Positions 18,787 through 28,421 are shown, counted from the stretch's first letter. The stretch: 33,245 nucleotides of DNA from Bacteroidota bacterium (GCA_016866385.1 VGMU01000027.1:1-33245); one strand, 5' to 3'. The notes: generated from the sequence alone by a model not told the origin. Program-made: numbers and translations.

Positions 18787-19472
18787 AACTTACCGCTCAT
18801 ATCCCCAACCTACTCACCTTACTCAATCTCCTTTCTGGAGTCATTGGAATTATTTGGGTAGTGGAAGGTGAAGTCCTATATGGGGCTTATTTCGTGCTAA
18901 TTTCGGCAGGATTTGATTTTTTTGATGGCTTTGCTGCCCGACTCTTGAAGGTGCAGAGCCTGTTGGGTAAAGAACTGGACTCCTTGTCAGATGTAGTTTC
19001 CTTTGGGGTTCTTCCAGGGGTTATTATCTTTTCGCTTATTGAAAAGCAAAGCCCCTATCCATGGCTGCCATACCTAGGGCTGATAGTACCTCTACTTTCA
19101 GCCTATAGACTAGCAAAATTCAACTTGGACACCCGACAGGGGGATAAATTTATTGGCTTACCAACTCCCGCAAATGCCCTATTTTTATCTTCGATACCTC
19201 ACCTGACGCAAACTTTCTCCGAAGCCAACTTTCTTCAAGAGCCCTTGCTGCTACTTGGCACAGCATGGATTTGCAGCCTATTGCTAATTTCCGAGCTGCC
19301 TCTAATCGCATTGAAATTCAAGAGTTTTTCCTTTTCTGAGACCAAGTATATTTATTTTATTTTGGCTTCTGCTGTTGCCTTGGTAGTGTGGCTCCAACTT
19401 GCCGGAATTCCCCTGGTTATTTTAATCTATATACTGGTCTCTCTGGTGCAACGAGCCTTGGACCCTAAATGA
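18783..19472 (+). CDS. pssA: CDP-diacylglycerol--serine O-phosphatidyltransferase
   Basis: This 229-residue integral membrane enzyme joins CDP-diacylglycerol and serine to make phosphatidylserine, the precursor of phosphatidylethanolamine. The CDP-alcohol phosphotransferase motif DGxxARx8GxxxDxxxD is complete (D48, G49, A52, R53, G62, D66, D70). Several hydrophobic segments follow, matching the family's membrane layout. The start is TTG at 18783, sharing TTGA with the stop of the MBL gene. No later start keeps the conserved N-terminal helix (TAHIPNLLTLLNLLSGVIGI). The stop overlaps the porU ATG by four bases. No psd gene is present in the window. Confidence 0.93.
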   Translation: MKLTAHIPNLLTLLNLLSGVIGIIWVVEGEVLYGAYFVLISAGFDFFDGFAARLLKVQSLLGKELDSLSDVVSFGVLPGVIIFSLIEKQSPYPWLPYLGLIVPLLSAYRLAKFNLDTRQGDKFIGLPTPANALFLSSIPHLTQTFSEANFLQEPLLLLGTAWICSLLLISELPLIALKFKSFSFSETKYIYFILASAVALVVWLQLAGIPLVILIYILVSLVQRALDPK

Positions 19473-22400
19473 TTTTTAGAATTAGCGTCTTTCTAGTCGC
19501 ATGGAGCCTAGCCTTTGCTTCTCCTGCCCAAAACCTAAGCCATGTATTCGGCATCACCCAAGATGGGGTGTACAAAATTTCAAAATCCCAAGCTCAGCAA
19601 CTGGGTTTTCAAGGGCTTACCAATCTATCCATTTACGGATACCCAGGACCCCTACCGCAGGTGCTAGATTCAGCACAGCTAGCCTTGCAAGAAATTCCTG
19701 CCTGGCAAGGGGGGGATGAACTATATTTTTTTTTGAAAGGCCCTCATCGACAAGAGATTACTGAAAAAGGAACACTTTCCTATACCCACCATCCTTACAC
19801 AGACACCCTTCGCTACCTTCTTGGCAAAAGTCCTAGTCCAATTCGCCTTGAAGAAAAGTCGGGAACAGGAGAACTGCCTCCCTCTACTCAGACTTGGTAC
19901 CAATTTCGTTCCATAAAAGAAGAAAAAATCAATATCCTCAATTCGGGTAGAAGCTGGTACTCAAATCCCATACGTCAAGGACAAAGTCTAATCATCAATT
20001 TTGGCCTTAGCACAGAAAGTAAAGCGCCTTGGCTACTTCAATTCCGTGTGTTGGGACAATCTACCGGCTCATCTTCCATGCGTGCATATGCCGATAATGA
20101 AATGATCCAAGACCTTTCTTTTTCGCCTTTGCTTGCCAGTCCCTACGCCATCAAAGGAAGTCAAAAGGATTACGAAGGGGAATTTTTACCTAGCTCAGGA
20201 AAATTAAATCAGTTAAGATTTGGATACCAAGGCGCAGGGTCTGGGCATGTGGACTTTGCCTTGGTAGGTATTCCTTTTGAAGGTCTGAATTTACCTGAAG
20301 GTATCTTTTTCGGTAAAAATCCTACCTACCTTCCCATACCCCTGGGAAAAAAAGTATGGGAAATTAGTGATTTTTACAAGCCACAAGCGTTTGGTTCTGG
20401 AAAGGGTGCCTTAGGGAAAAGCTGGATTATTTTTTCGCCCACATCCGCCAAATCACTACAGACTATTAAAGTCCTAGAACCATATTCCCTACCAGAGCCC
20501 AGAGCAGAGTTGATCATCCTTACTGTACCTGCCTTTAGAGAAACCGCCTTGAAACTGAAAGCGCATAAGGAAAAAATGGGGATTCTTACCGAGGTAGTCC
20601 TTAGTTCTGCTGTATTTACTAGATATGGGTATGGCAATAATGATCCGAGCGCCATTAGAAATTTTTTAGCCTCCCAGTTTCACCTGGGACAACGATTAAA
20701 AAATGTATTGTTGCTAGGCAAAGGAACCTTTGATTACAAAGGAAAACTTGGAGGAAGGCCCAATCTCCTACCTATTTATACCAGCAAATCTAGTTTGGAT
20801 CCTTTGACTACTTACAGTTCAGATGACTACTATGCCCTCTTAGCTTGGGGACAAGGGGAATGGGAAGAAAGTGAAAGAGGCGATCGTGCATTATCCATTG
20901 GAGTAGGTAGAGTCCCAGCAATAACGGTAAGCGAAGCGGCAATATGGGTAGATAAAGTACTTCGCTATGGAATTTTGCGTGAAGAAGAACCTTCACTCCC
21001 TAGAATCTCCTTGTTGGCAGACGATGGAGACAATGGGGTACACATGAGAGATTCAGAAGTCCATGGAGATTATTTGCAAAAAAATCACCCCTTCATCCAA
21101 GTAGAGAAGCTTTACTTAGATCAATTTATTCAAGAAAAAAACGATTCCAAGCAAAGTGCACCAGCACTTAAAACAGCCTTGGAAAATAGCCTTGTTCAAG
21201 GCACCCAGGTACTCAATTACGTTGGCCATGGAAATGAAACCACCCTGGCTGCTGAAGAAATTTTTAATGTACAAGACCTAGCCAATTGGCCAGAGCAGGA
21301 GCATCTTCCTCTTTGGTTTACCGCCACCTGTGAATTTGGAAGACATGACAGTCCCTTTGTACGTTCGGCGGCAGAAGAACTTTTATTCGCAAAAAATAAA
21401 GGAGCAATAGGCATCATGTCTTCAGGAAGGCCGGTTTTTAGTAGTATTAATTTTGGGATCAACCAAGCATTTATTCAGCAACTTATTGATCCAGTTGGCA
21501 GGCGAAACTTGGGTGAAATCTTTAAAAACACAAAAAATAAAAGTTTGAAAGGGGTGTACAATAGAAATTTTTCACTGTTGGGAGATCCCAGCATGGGGAT
21601 AGATTTTCCCCAAGCAGGAATTCGCCTTGAAAAAATACTTCCCCTTGGCAAGCAAAACCCAGTGGACACCCTTTACACCTGGGGGCGCTACCAACTCCAT
21701 GCCGATTTAGTTGACGCCACAAGCCAGGCGAATCTCTCCCAATTCAATGGAAAATTTTTGATAGAGGTTTGGGAAACTCCTAGCGCTTTCACTACTCGAG
21801 GAGATGAGAATGCTCCTTTTTCGTACAAAGTAGAGGATCAGAAATTATTCGTAGGGGAAGGAAAAATCCTCCAAGGGAAAATTATTGCCCAATTTGTAAT
21901 TCCAGAAAGGAAAACGAAAGAAATTGAAAATTTGAGGATACGACTACATGCTTGGGATTCTCTACAAAATGTCCAAGGAGTAGGAGTATTTGATATCCCC
22001 GTAATTAGCAGCACTTTGCCCCTTTCAACAGATAAAACGGGTCCTGAAATACGGGTTGAAATCGGTGGAAAATCTCCTAATCAAGTACGATCCATAGCAA
22101 CTACCCAAGTGGAAATGGAGCTATTCTTCTTCGATCCAAGTGGAATCCATGCGGCTTCTAGTCCAAAGGGAAGAGAAATGGTTGTTCAAATCAATGACCA
22201 AACTCCCATTCCGATACCGAGCCAGTACCGAGCCTTGGAAGGAAGCTTCGAAAAAGGAAAAGCAAAGATCCTATTGACCGGTTTGAAAGAAGGTAAAAAT
22301 TCGATTAGAATTTTTGCCTCAGATCTGCTGGGGAATTTTTCAGAAAGTAATTTCTCTTTGGTAGTTGAAAACAGTGAGCGATTCCAAGTACTCTCCCATC

Positions 22401-22690
22401 AGGTATTTCCAAATCCCTCTTCCATATCTACTAACTTTTCTTTTCGACACAATAGACCCAATCAAACCTTGCTAGGCACCTTACGCATCTATTCCCCTTC
22501 TGGGCAACTCTTAGTTTCCGATTCAAAACGCTTTCCAAGGGCAGCCGAAAATATTACTTCATGGGAGTGGATTTTTTTCACAAACAACATAAGAAATCCA
22601 GTAAAAGGAAGTTATATTTACATACTAACAATTCAAGCAGAATCTTCAGGTGAACTGGATACTGTAAGCGGAAAACTGGTCATTCAATGA
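19469..22690 (+). CDS. porU: T9SS C-terminal signal peptidase PorU (C25 gingipain-like)
   Basis: This 1073-residue protein begins with a signal peptide (about 1-20, ends ASPAQ). It has a C25 cysteine peptidase domain whose catalytic pair is visible: H587 in VGHGNET and C621 in TATCEFGRHD, 34 residues apart as in gingipains. PorU is held at the cell surface by PorV and removes the C-terminal signal of T9SS cargo, attaching the cargo to A-LPS in Porphyromonas gingivalis. The last about 90 residues resemble a type A T9SS C-terminal domain (FPNPSS, then IYSPSGQLL, ending SGKLVIQ), as known for PorU. Start and stop overlap pssA and porV by four bases each. A 7-G run followed by a 9-T run lies at 19709-19734. 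Confidence 0.93.
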   Translation: MIFRISVFLVAWSLAFASPAQNLSHVFGITQDGVYKISKSQAQQLGFQGLTNLSIYGYPGPLPQVLDSAQLALQEIPAWQGGDELYFFLKGPHRQEITEKGTLSYTHHPYTDTLRYLLGKSPSPIRLEEKSGTGELPPSTQTWYQFRSIKEEKINILNSGRSWYSNPIRQGQSLIINFGLSTESKAPWLLQFRVLGQSTGSSSMRAYADNEMIQDLSFSPLLASPYAIKGSQKDYEGEFLPSSGKLNQLRFGYQGAGSGHVDFALVGIPFEGLNLPEGIFFGKNPTYLPIPLGKKVWEISDFYKPQAFGSGKGALGKSWIIFSPTSAKSLQTIKVLEPYSLPEPRAELIILTVPAFRETALKLKAHKEKMGILTEVVLSSAVFTRYGYGNNDPSAIRNFLASQFHLGQRLKNVLLLGKGTFDYKGKLGGRPNLLPIYTSKSSLDPLTTYSSDDYYALLAWGQGEWEESERGDRALSIGVGRVPAITVSEAAIWVDKVLRYGILREEEPSLPRISLLADDGDNGVHMRDSEVHGDYLQKNHPFIQVEKLYLDQFIQEKNDSKQSAPALKTALENSLVQGTQVLNYVGHGNETTLAAEEIFNVQDLANWPEQEHLPLWFTATCEFGRHDSPFVRSAAEELLFAKNKGAIGIMSSGRPVFSSINFGINQAFIQQLIDPVGRRNLGEIFKNTKNKSLKGVYNRNFSLLGDPSMGIDFPQAGIRLEKILPLGKQNPVDTLYTWGRYQLHADLVDATSQANLSQFNGKFLIEVWETPSAFTTRGDENAPFSYKVEDQKLFVGEGKILQGKIIAQFVIPERKTKEIENLRIRLHAWDSLQNVQGVGVFDIPVISSTLPLSTDKTGPEIRVEIGGKSPNQVRSIATTQVEMELFFFDPSGIHAASSPKGREMVVQINDQTPIPIPSQYRALEGSFEKGKAKILLTGLKEGKNSIRIFASDLLGNFSESNFSLVVENSERFQVLSHQVFPNPSSISTNFSFRHNRPNQTLLGTLRIYSPSGQLLVSDSKRFPRAAENITSWEWIFFTNNIRNPVKGSYIYILTIQAESSGELDTVSGKLVIQ

Positions 22691-23901
22691 TAAATAATGT
22701 CATTTTAGGAAGATATTCAATTCTTACTTTAATTTTTGTTTTGGCTGGGTTTTCTTCTTTTGCTCAAAACAGTGTGATCATTTCTGGGCAAGATCCTAGC
22801 AGGAGAGTGATTACTACCGCGGTTCCTTTTTTAAATTTTGCTCCAGACTCCAGGCATTCGGCTATGGGAGATGCAGGCGTAGCTACCTCCCCAGATGCCA
22901 ATTCAGCACATTGGAACGCCGGTAAACTTTCTTTTATCAAGGACGACTACGGATTTTCCATTTCCCACTCCCCTTGGCTGGGCAAATTGGTCAATGACAT
23001 GTCGTTGAATTATTTGTCAGGGTACAAAAAAATTGATGAAAATTCTGCCTTTGGAATCGACCTCCGCTACTTCAACATGGGTGATATCCTGCTCACGGAT
23101 GGAAGAGGAAATTCCATAGGTGAGTTTAATCCTAGGGATATCGCTATAGGTGGCACTTATTCCAGAAAATTATCGGCCAATTTAGGTCTTGGAATTTCTG
23201 CACGATTCATACATTCCAATCTATCTGGCAACATTTCCTCTGCCAGTGGGGCAGAATCAAAGCCAGGTACTGGGGTGGGCGCTGACATCGGTATTTACCA
23301 TCAAAAAGCAATCGTTGCAGGTAAAAAAGAAGGAATGTGGTCTTGGGGGGCAACCATAACCAATATTGGACCAAAAATTACCTACAATAGTGCAGCAGAT
23401 TTGGATTACATTCCTACCTCTTTGCGATTAGGTACAGCCTACAAAGTATTTTTCAATCCCACCAACTCCATCACCTTTGTCTTAGACGCCAATAAATTAT
23501 TGGTTCCTACTCCTCCTACGTACAAAACAAATTCTGACGGTACCCTAGCCACAGATGCTAGCGGAAATCTTATTATTTCAGAGGGAAAAGATCCCAACAG
23601 ACCCCTACTTTCAGGGATTTTTGGTTCCTTTTCTGATGCCCCAGGCGGCTTCCAAGAAGAATGGAGCGAATTCACCTTCTCTTTAGGCATGGAATACCTC
23701 TATGCAGATAAATTTGCGTTGAGAACAGGCTATTTTCATGAGGATGCTACCAAAGGCGGTAGAAGATACTTCACCATGGGTGCTGGATTTACCATGAAGC
23801 GCATTGGGTTAGATTTTTCCTACCTGGTACCACAAGTACAAAATCACCCCTTAGCTGAGACACTTCGATTTTCAATGAAGTATTCCATTGCTTCCAAGTG
23901 A
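22687..23901 (+). CDS. porV: T9SS outer membrane protein PorV
   Basis: This 404-residue protein has a signal peptide (about 1-26, GFSSFA then Q). The body is beta-strand rich and of the FadL-like (OMPP1) barrel type. The opening FLNFAPDSRHSAMGDAGVAT and PDANSAHWNAGKLSF are signature PorV segments. PorV takes folded cargo from the SprA pore and delivers it to PorU, so its position directly after porU, with a four-base ATGA overlap, matches its role. The C-terminus (LRFSMKYSIASK) contains a typical last barrel strand. The porV stop shares one base with the ATG of the following M16-like gene. Confidence 0.95.
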   Translation: MINNVILGRYSILTLIFVLAGFSSFAQNSVIISGQDPSRRVITTAVPFLNFAPDSRHSAMGDAGVATSPDANSAHWNAGKLSFIKDDYGFSISHSPWLGKLVNDMSLNYLSGYKKIDENSAFGIDLRYFNMGDILLTDGRGNSIGEFNPRDIAIGGTYSRKLSANLGLGISARFIHSNLSGNISSASGAESKPGTGVGADIGIYHQKAIVAGKKEGMWSWGATITNIGPKITYNSAADLDYIPTSLRLGTAYKVFFNPTNSITFVLDANKLLVPTPPTYKTNSDGTLATDASGNLIISEGKDPNRPLLSGIFGSFSDAPGGFQEEWSEFTFSLGMEYLYADKFALRTGYFHEDATKGGRRYFTMGAGFTMKRIGLDFSYLVPQVQNHPLAETLRFSMKYSIASK

Positions 23902-25172
23902 TGTCGCTGGATAGAACAAAAGCTCCACTATTTTCCTTACCAGTTGATTTTAGTTTGCAAGCTCCCCAGCAACTTGTATTAGCCTGCGGCACTACACTTT
24001 TTTATGTGCCCACTCCAGGTATCGATGCAGTCAAACTTGAAATCATTGGAAAAAGTGATAGAAATGCTCTGCCCTTAACCCAGGCATTGGTTCCTTATTT
24101 TACCCTGCAACTCCTTCAAGAAGGTACACAAAGGGCGAATTCTAGGGAAATAGCAGAATTTTTTGATTTCCATGCAGCAGAAGTGCATCCCCTGTTGAGT
24201 TATTCCCATGAAGGATTGAGCTTATTGTGCTTAAAAAAACATCTAGGCAAGCTTCTTCCTATGTTCATTTCTCTTTTCTCTGAGGCTACTTTTCCAGCAA
24301 ATTTTGTTGAAAAACGAAAATCACAGCATAAACTTAGTCTAAGCCTGGAAAGGGAAAAACCCTCTTCTCGAGCAAGTCAGCTTTTCAAAAAATGTTTGTT
24401 TGGGGCTCAACATCCTTATGGACAAGAAATCACCGAAGACCATGTAAATAGTATCACACCAGAAATTCTTCAATCTTATTATTCCTCCCATTTGTGGAAG
24501 TCATGTGATCTTTTTCTATGTGGCGATTTTACAGACTCAGAATTGTACCACTTATGCAGTCAACTTAATGCTTTACCATTTAAAGGCGCGGTAGAAAATT
24601 TCGATGCAATGCAGGTGAACCGCGAAGCAGATGTTTACGAAGATCGTCCTTTAGCTCCCCAAAGTAGCCTTAGGATTGGTGCCTGGTCGATTTCCAAAAA
24701 GCACCCGGACTTCCCCATGCTCTCAATCGCAAATGCTCTTTTTGGAGGCTTTTTTGGCTCCAGATTGGTCAAAAATATCCGGGAGGAAAAAGGCCATACT
24801 TATGGCATCACTTCCTCTCTGATGCACTTGGCTGATTACAACTATTGGGTGGTGGCTGCGGATGTCAAAAAAGAATTTAGAAAGGAAGTAATCGCCGATA
24901 TACACCAAGAAATGAAAAGACTTCAGGAAGAATTGGTCTCAGAGCAGGAATTAGAGGTATTGAGAAACTACCTCATTGGTCAATTGATCAATAAGTTTAG
25001 TTCTCCCTTTGATACCATAGATCAATTCAAAGCTGTTTACCAATTAGGACTCGACTTCTCCTACTTCGATAAGCGCTGGAAGCTTCTGCAATCCTTTACT
25101 GCTGAGGATATCCTGCACACCAGCAGAAGTCACCTTCGAAGCGAAGCATGCCTAGAGGTTTGTGTGGGGTAA
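23901..25172 (+). CDS. M16 peptidase-like protein lacking the zinc-binding motif
   Basis: The ATG at 23901 overlaps the porV stop by one base (TGATG) and gives 423 residues. A GTG one codon upstream is also in frame. The two-lobed M16B fold is recognisable. The second lobe has the substrate-binding R/Y pair, R294 and Y301, in NIREEKGHTYGI. In the first lobe the HxxEH motif should lie where residues 66-70 read YFTLQ, so both histidines and the glutamate are lost. Such proteins act as the non-catalytic partner of an active M16 protease, as in mitochondrial processing peptidase-like pairs. The active partner is not in this window. There is no signal peptide, so it is probably cytosolic. Its coupling to porV is notable. 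Confidence 0.85.
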   Translation: MSLDRTKAPLFSLPVDFSLQAPQQLVLACGTTLFYVPTPGIDAVKLEIIGKSDRNALPLTQALVPYFTLQLLQEGTQRANSREIAEFFDFHAAEVHPLLSYSHEGLSLLCLKKHLGKLLPMFISLFSEATFPANFVEKRKSQHKLSLSLEREKPSSRASQLFKKCLFGAQHPYGQEITEDHVNSITPEILQSYYSSHLWKSCDLFLCGDFTDSELYHLCSQLNALPFKGAVENFDAMQVNREADVYEDRPLAPQSSLRIGAWSISKKHPDFPMLSIANALFGGFFGSRLVKNIREEKGHTYGITSSLMHLADYNYWVVAADVKKEFRKEVIADIHQEMKRLQEELVSEQELEVLRNYLIGQLINKFSSPFDTIDQFKAVYQLGLDFSYFDKRWKLLQSFTAEDILHTSRSHLRSEACLEVCVG

Positions 25173-25197
25173 AGAGCCCCAAAAAGCGTCTAAATAA

Positions 25198-25788
25198 TCA
25201 ATAACTCAGTAAGCCCTCTTCTTTTAGCACCTGAAAAATCTCTAAACAGGCCCATGCATCTGTGGCTGCATAGCGGCACTGCTTTTCAGTAAGGACATTG
25301 GCTTCCCAATTGGACACTTGTTCGGCCTTTGAAATCCTGATCTTAAGTACCATCCCACAAAGGTTTCGTACGCCCACATTCTGAAAACCTATTTTTTTCA
25401 ATTCCTCGTTTAAATCAAAAAAAGATTGAGGGGAAAAAGAGTTGGTAAGTTTGCCCATAGCCTTTAGATCATCTTGTACGGCCGCTCCTACTTTAATCAC
25501 ATTTTCCTTTTCCAACAAACTCTGCAATGCAGGAGGAAATCCAATGTGCTGGAGTCGAAATAAAAATGCTCTAGAAGATGTAGAAAGCTGCAGCAAGGAA
25601 ACCTGATTAAACTGTCCTTTTCTAAAAGAAGGCTTGGTCTCTGTATCAAAACCAAGGAGAGATTGGTTTTCTAAATAATCTACCGCATCCTCCACCAAGT
25701 GGGGCTTATCTATCAGATGAATAGGGCCTTCGTATTGGCCCAGTGGCAGTTCGTTTACTTCTTCTTTACTTATACAATAGGGAATCAT
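25198..25788 (-). CDS. DEDDy-type 3'-5' exonuclease (RNase D-like)
   Basis: This 196-residue protein has the three exonuclease motifs of the DEDD superfamily: D48 and E50 in FDTETKP, an aspartate at D106 or D107 in AAVQDDLKAM, and Y173 with D177 in YAATDAW. The tyrosine spacing makes it the DEDDy subgroup. Single-domain members of this size act as 3'-5' exonucleases on DNA or RNA; which one cannot be told here. It lacks the HRDC domains of true RNase D. The start overlaps the nhaC stop by four bases, so it is probably translated from the same minus-strand mRNA. It converges on the M16-like gene with a 25-base gap. Confidence 0.87.
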   Translation of the reverse strand: MIPYCISKEEVNELPLGQYEGPIHLIDKPHLVEDAVDYLENQSLLGFDTETKPSFRKGQFNQVSLLQLSTSSRAFLFRLQHIGFPPALQSLLEKENVIKVGAAVQDDLKAMGKLTNSFSPQSFFDLNEELKKIGFQNVGVRNLCGMVLKIRISKAEQVSNWEANVLTEKQCRYAATDAWACLEIFQVLKEEGLLSY

Positions 25789-27242
25789 GCACGCTCTTCT
25801 TCCTGAGGATAATAATTGATGCCTAAATTTAAATATCCATACAAGATGGTCATGATGGGACTTATGATATTAAAAAAGCAGTACGGTGCATAAGTAAAGG
25901 TGGCCACACCCAATACAGAGGCTTGTGTAGCACCGCAGGTATTCCAAGGTACGAGTACGGATGTAACCGTCGCAGAATCTTCCAAGGTTCGAGAAAGGTT
26001 CTCGGGTTTCAATCCTCTTTTTTTGTACACGTCTGCATACATCCTCCCAGGGACCAAAATGGCAAGGTATTGGTCTGAGGTAGTGATATTGAAAAAAATG
26101 CAGGTGGCTGCAGTAGAAGCTATCAAGGATCCTACCCGATGCACCTTCCGGATGACGGCTTCTGCCAATACCTTCAACATCCCACTTTCCTCCATGATTC
26201 CACCAAAGACCATGGCGCAGACAATGAGCCAAATGGTATTGAGCATTCCTGCCATACCCTTAGTTTCAAGTAATTTATTGACCATTTCATATTCAGTCAC
26301 TACGCTAATCTTACCAAACAAGGCCATCATCACCCCCTTAAATCCATTGTAATAAAACGGCCCATTCCCCCCTACAATTCGAGAAATGATTTCGGGTTGA
26401 AAAATCAATGCAAATACCCCTCCCAAAAGAGCTCCTACTAACAATGCGGGTAAGGCAGGTACTTTTCTAACTATCATTGCTATTACCAAAAGGGGTACTA
26501 CAAATAGCCAGGGCGTAATGTTGAAAGTAGAGGCTATGACCTTAGAGAAAAGTTGCGCGTCCGCTACATTTCCCACCGTTTCATAATTAAAGCCGATCAC
26601 TAAAAACAACATCAACGTGATGATCATGGTCGGAGTGGTAGTCTTGGCCATATGACGAATATGGGTGAAAAGATCGGTCCCTGCCATGGCTGGGGCCAGA
26701 TTGGTGGTATCTGAAAGTGGTGACATTTTATCTCCAAAATAGGCACCTGATATTATAGCTCCCGCAATAATTCCATCTTCAAACCCAAGAACTTTACCAA
26801 TACCAAGCAAGGCCACACCCACGGTAGCCACGGTAGTCCAGCTGCTGCCAGTGGCCGTAGAGACAATAGCACTGATAAAACAGGCGGCAAACAAAAAAAT
26901 GGTGGGACTCAAAACCATCAAACCGTAATAAATCATGGCTGGTATAATCCCACTCAAAAGCCATGTTCCTGCCAAAGCACCTATCAAAAACAAAATGAGG
27001 ATACTACTCATGGCCGAGCTGATACTTTTTACCACTCCCTCCTGGAGCGTCTCCCAACTATAGCCTAATCTGAAAACAGCAACCAATCCAGCAATTGCTG
27101 AAGATAAAATTAAGACAATTTGATTGGGACCCTCTAGCCCATTATCTCTAAATACAATTAAGCTAATAATTAAAAGCACAACCAAAAAAACTAAAGGAAC
27201 AAGCGCCTCGAGGACTTTCGGTACTTTGGGAATTGAGTTCAT
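25785..27242 (-). CDS. nhaC: NhaC family Na+/H+ antiporter
   Basis: This 485-residue inner-membrane protein has roughly 11-12 hydrophobic segments. It carries NhaC family segments such as STATGSSWTTVATVGVALLG, AIISGAYFGDKMSPLSDTTN and VPWNTCGATQ. It exchanges cytoplasmic sodium for external protons, supporting pH and salt homeostasis, which fits a marine or brackish lifestyle. Some NhaC members exchange malate and lactate instead, so ion specificity is inferred. ATG at 27242; the stop overlaps the exonuclease start. An upstream FAD oxidoreductase ends 51 bases before it on the same strand, so they may share a transcript. Confidence 0.92.
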   Translation of the reverse strand: MNSIPKVPKVLEALVPLVFLVVLLIISLIVFRDNGLEGPNQIVLILSSAIAGLVAVFRLGYSWETLQEGVVKSISSAMSSILILFLIGALAGTWLLSGIIPAMIYYGLMVLSPTIFLFAACFISAIVSTATGSSWTTVATVGVALLGIGKVLGFEDGIIAGAIISGAYFGDKMSPLSDTTNLAPAMAGTDLFTHIRHMAKTTTPTMIITLMLFLVIGFNYETVGNVADAQLFSKVIASTFNITPWLFVVPLLVIAMIVRKVPALPALLVGALLGGVFALIFQPEIISRIVGGNGPFYYNGFKGVMMALFGKISVVTEYEMVNKLLETKGMAGMLNTIWLIVCAMVFGGIMEESGMLKVLAEAVIRKVHRVGSLIASTAATCIFFNITTSDQYLAILVPGRMYADVYKKRGLKPENLSRTLEDSATVTSVLVPWNTCGATQASVLGVATFTYAPYCFFNIISPIMTILYGYLNLGINYYPQEEERA

Positions 27243-27293
27243 TTGGTTGGAGTAGGGTGTTTATAAATCATGAAACTAAATAAAAAAAATCAA

Positions 27294-28421
27294 TTACATG
27301 TCTGAAAGTACTTCGGCCACTTCTTTTCCTACCTGCCAACCTAGGGCCACACCCATTCCTCCCATGCGAACGGCCACTGCTGTTTTCTTTCCAATGGCTT
27401 GAATAATCGGAGATTTCTTGGGACCAAAGGCCATAATTCCGGTCCATTCCATTTCCCATTCTAAGGTTTTTTCAGGAAAAATAATCTCTTTAGCAAGAGC
27501 CTGCAAATGGGCTTTTATGGCTGGATTGGTAGCGAATTCTGTAGTTTTCTCTTTCTCAAAATCTTTATTTCTAGCTCCTCCGATCAATAATCTTCCTTCA
27601 ACTTCTCGGAAATACACAAACCCTTTGTCCAAATGAAAAGCTCCCTTCCACGGTATTCCGCCTGCTATGGGCTTGCTTAATAAAATAAGTCCTCTTCCTG
27701 GCTCTAAGGGCGATTCTGGCCATAATTTCTGCGTGAATGCATTGGTACATACGGCCAACTGATTTCCTTTAAATTCAAAAATTTCCTTTTTCTCTTTCCT
27801 TTCTGCAATCACCCTGCCGGAGTCCTGATCAATCTCTACTACCGTAACTCCCGAAAGAATCCTTATTCCCATTTTTGAAGCCTTGGACCACAGGGCATTG
27901 AGGTAAGCTCCAGGATCTAGTTCACCTTCATAACGATTTTTTACCACCGCTTTCACTTGATCCGAAAAGCCTAATTTTTTAATATTTTTTACTTGACTAA
28001 ACACCTCCTTTGCAAACAACTTTTTCAATAATCGATTGATGCCTGGCAATTCATCCAAAGTTTTTAAGGATGCTTCGGTCAGAATTTCAAAGCCATTTCT
28101 AGATTGGTACCTCAGGGCCTTGTCCCCAAATTCCTTACGAATTTGTTTAAGTCCAGCATACCTTCTTTCTACCAATTGAAGGACTTCATCTGGAGTCATG
28201 GTCCAAAAATCGTCAACCAATTCGGATAAACTACCAAAACAAGCAAAGCCAGCATTTTTTGTACTGGCTCCAGTAGGAAAAACTCCACGATCTAGCACCA
28301 GAACTTTTGCTTTTTTTCGCAAAGATTTAAAATGTATGGCAGCAGAAAGACCAGTAAATCCAGCTCCCACGACAATCAGATCATAGTCTAGAAAATTTTT
28401 TTGTTCCCAGTAACTTAACAT
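27294..28421 (-). CDS. DAO-family FAD-dependent oxidoreductase (second copy type)
   Basis: The ATG at 28421 gives 375 residues; the preceding TTG codon is also in frame but not needed. The FAD-binding motif is clear near the start (DYDLIVVGAGFTGLSAAIHF). The GASTKNAGFACFGS segment and the C-terminal MGGMGVALGWQVGKEVA, which closes the FAD site, are typical of glycine/D-amino-acid oxidase-like proteins. The substrate is unknown. It differs clearly from the other DAO-type protein at 16860-18077 and is not a recent duplicate. A divergent membrane-protein gene begins 75 bases away, so the gap probably holds both promoters. Confidence 0.88.
   Translation of the reverse strand: MLSYWEQKNFLDYDLIVVGAGFTGLSAAIHFKSLRKKAKVLVLDRGVFPTGASTKNAGFACFGSLSELVDDFWTMTPDEVLQLVERRYAGLKQIRKEFGDKALRYQSRNGFEILTEASLKTLDELPGINRLLKKLFAKEVFSQVKNIKKLGFSDQVKAVVKNRYEGELDPGAYLNALWSKASKMGIRILSGVTVVEIDQDSGRVIAERKEKKEIFEFKGNQLAVCTNAFTQKLWPESPLEPGRGLILLSKPIAGGIPWKGAFHLDKGFVYFREVEGRLLIGGARNKDFEKEKTTEFATNPAIKAHLQALAKEIIFPEKTLEWEMEWTGIMAFGPKKSPIIQAIGKKTAVAVRMGGMGVALGWQVGKEVAEVLSDM

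Noticed and set aside
25165..25181. TGGGG/CCCCA hairpin at the end of the M16-like gene as a terminator
   Set aside because: The stem is only 5 bp and is followed by A residues on the plus strand. On the minus strand the T-run precedes the hairpin.
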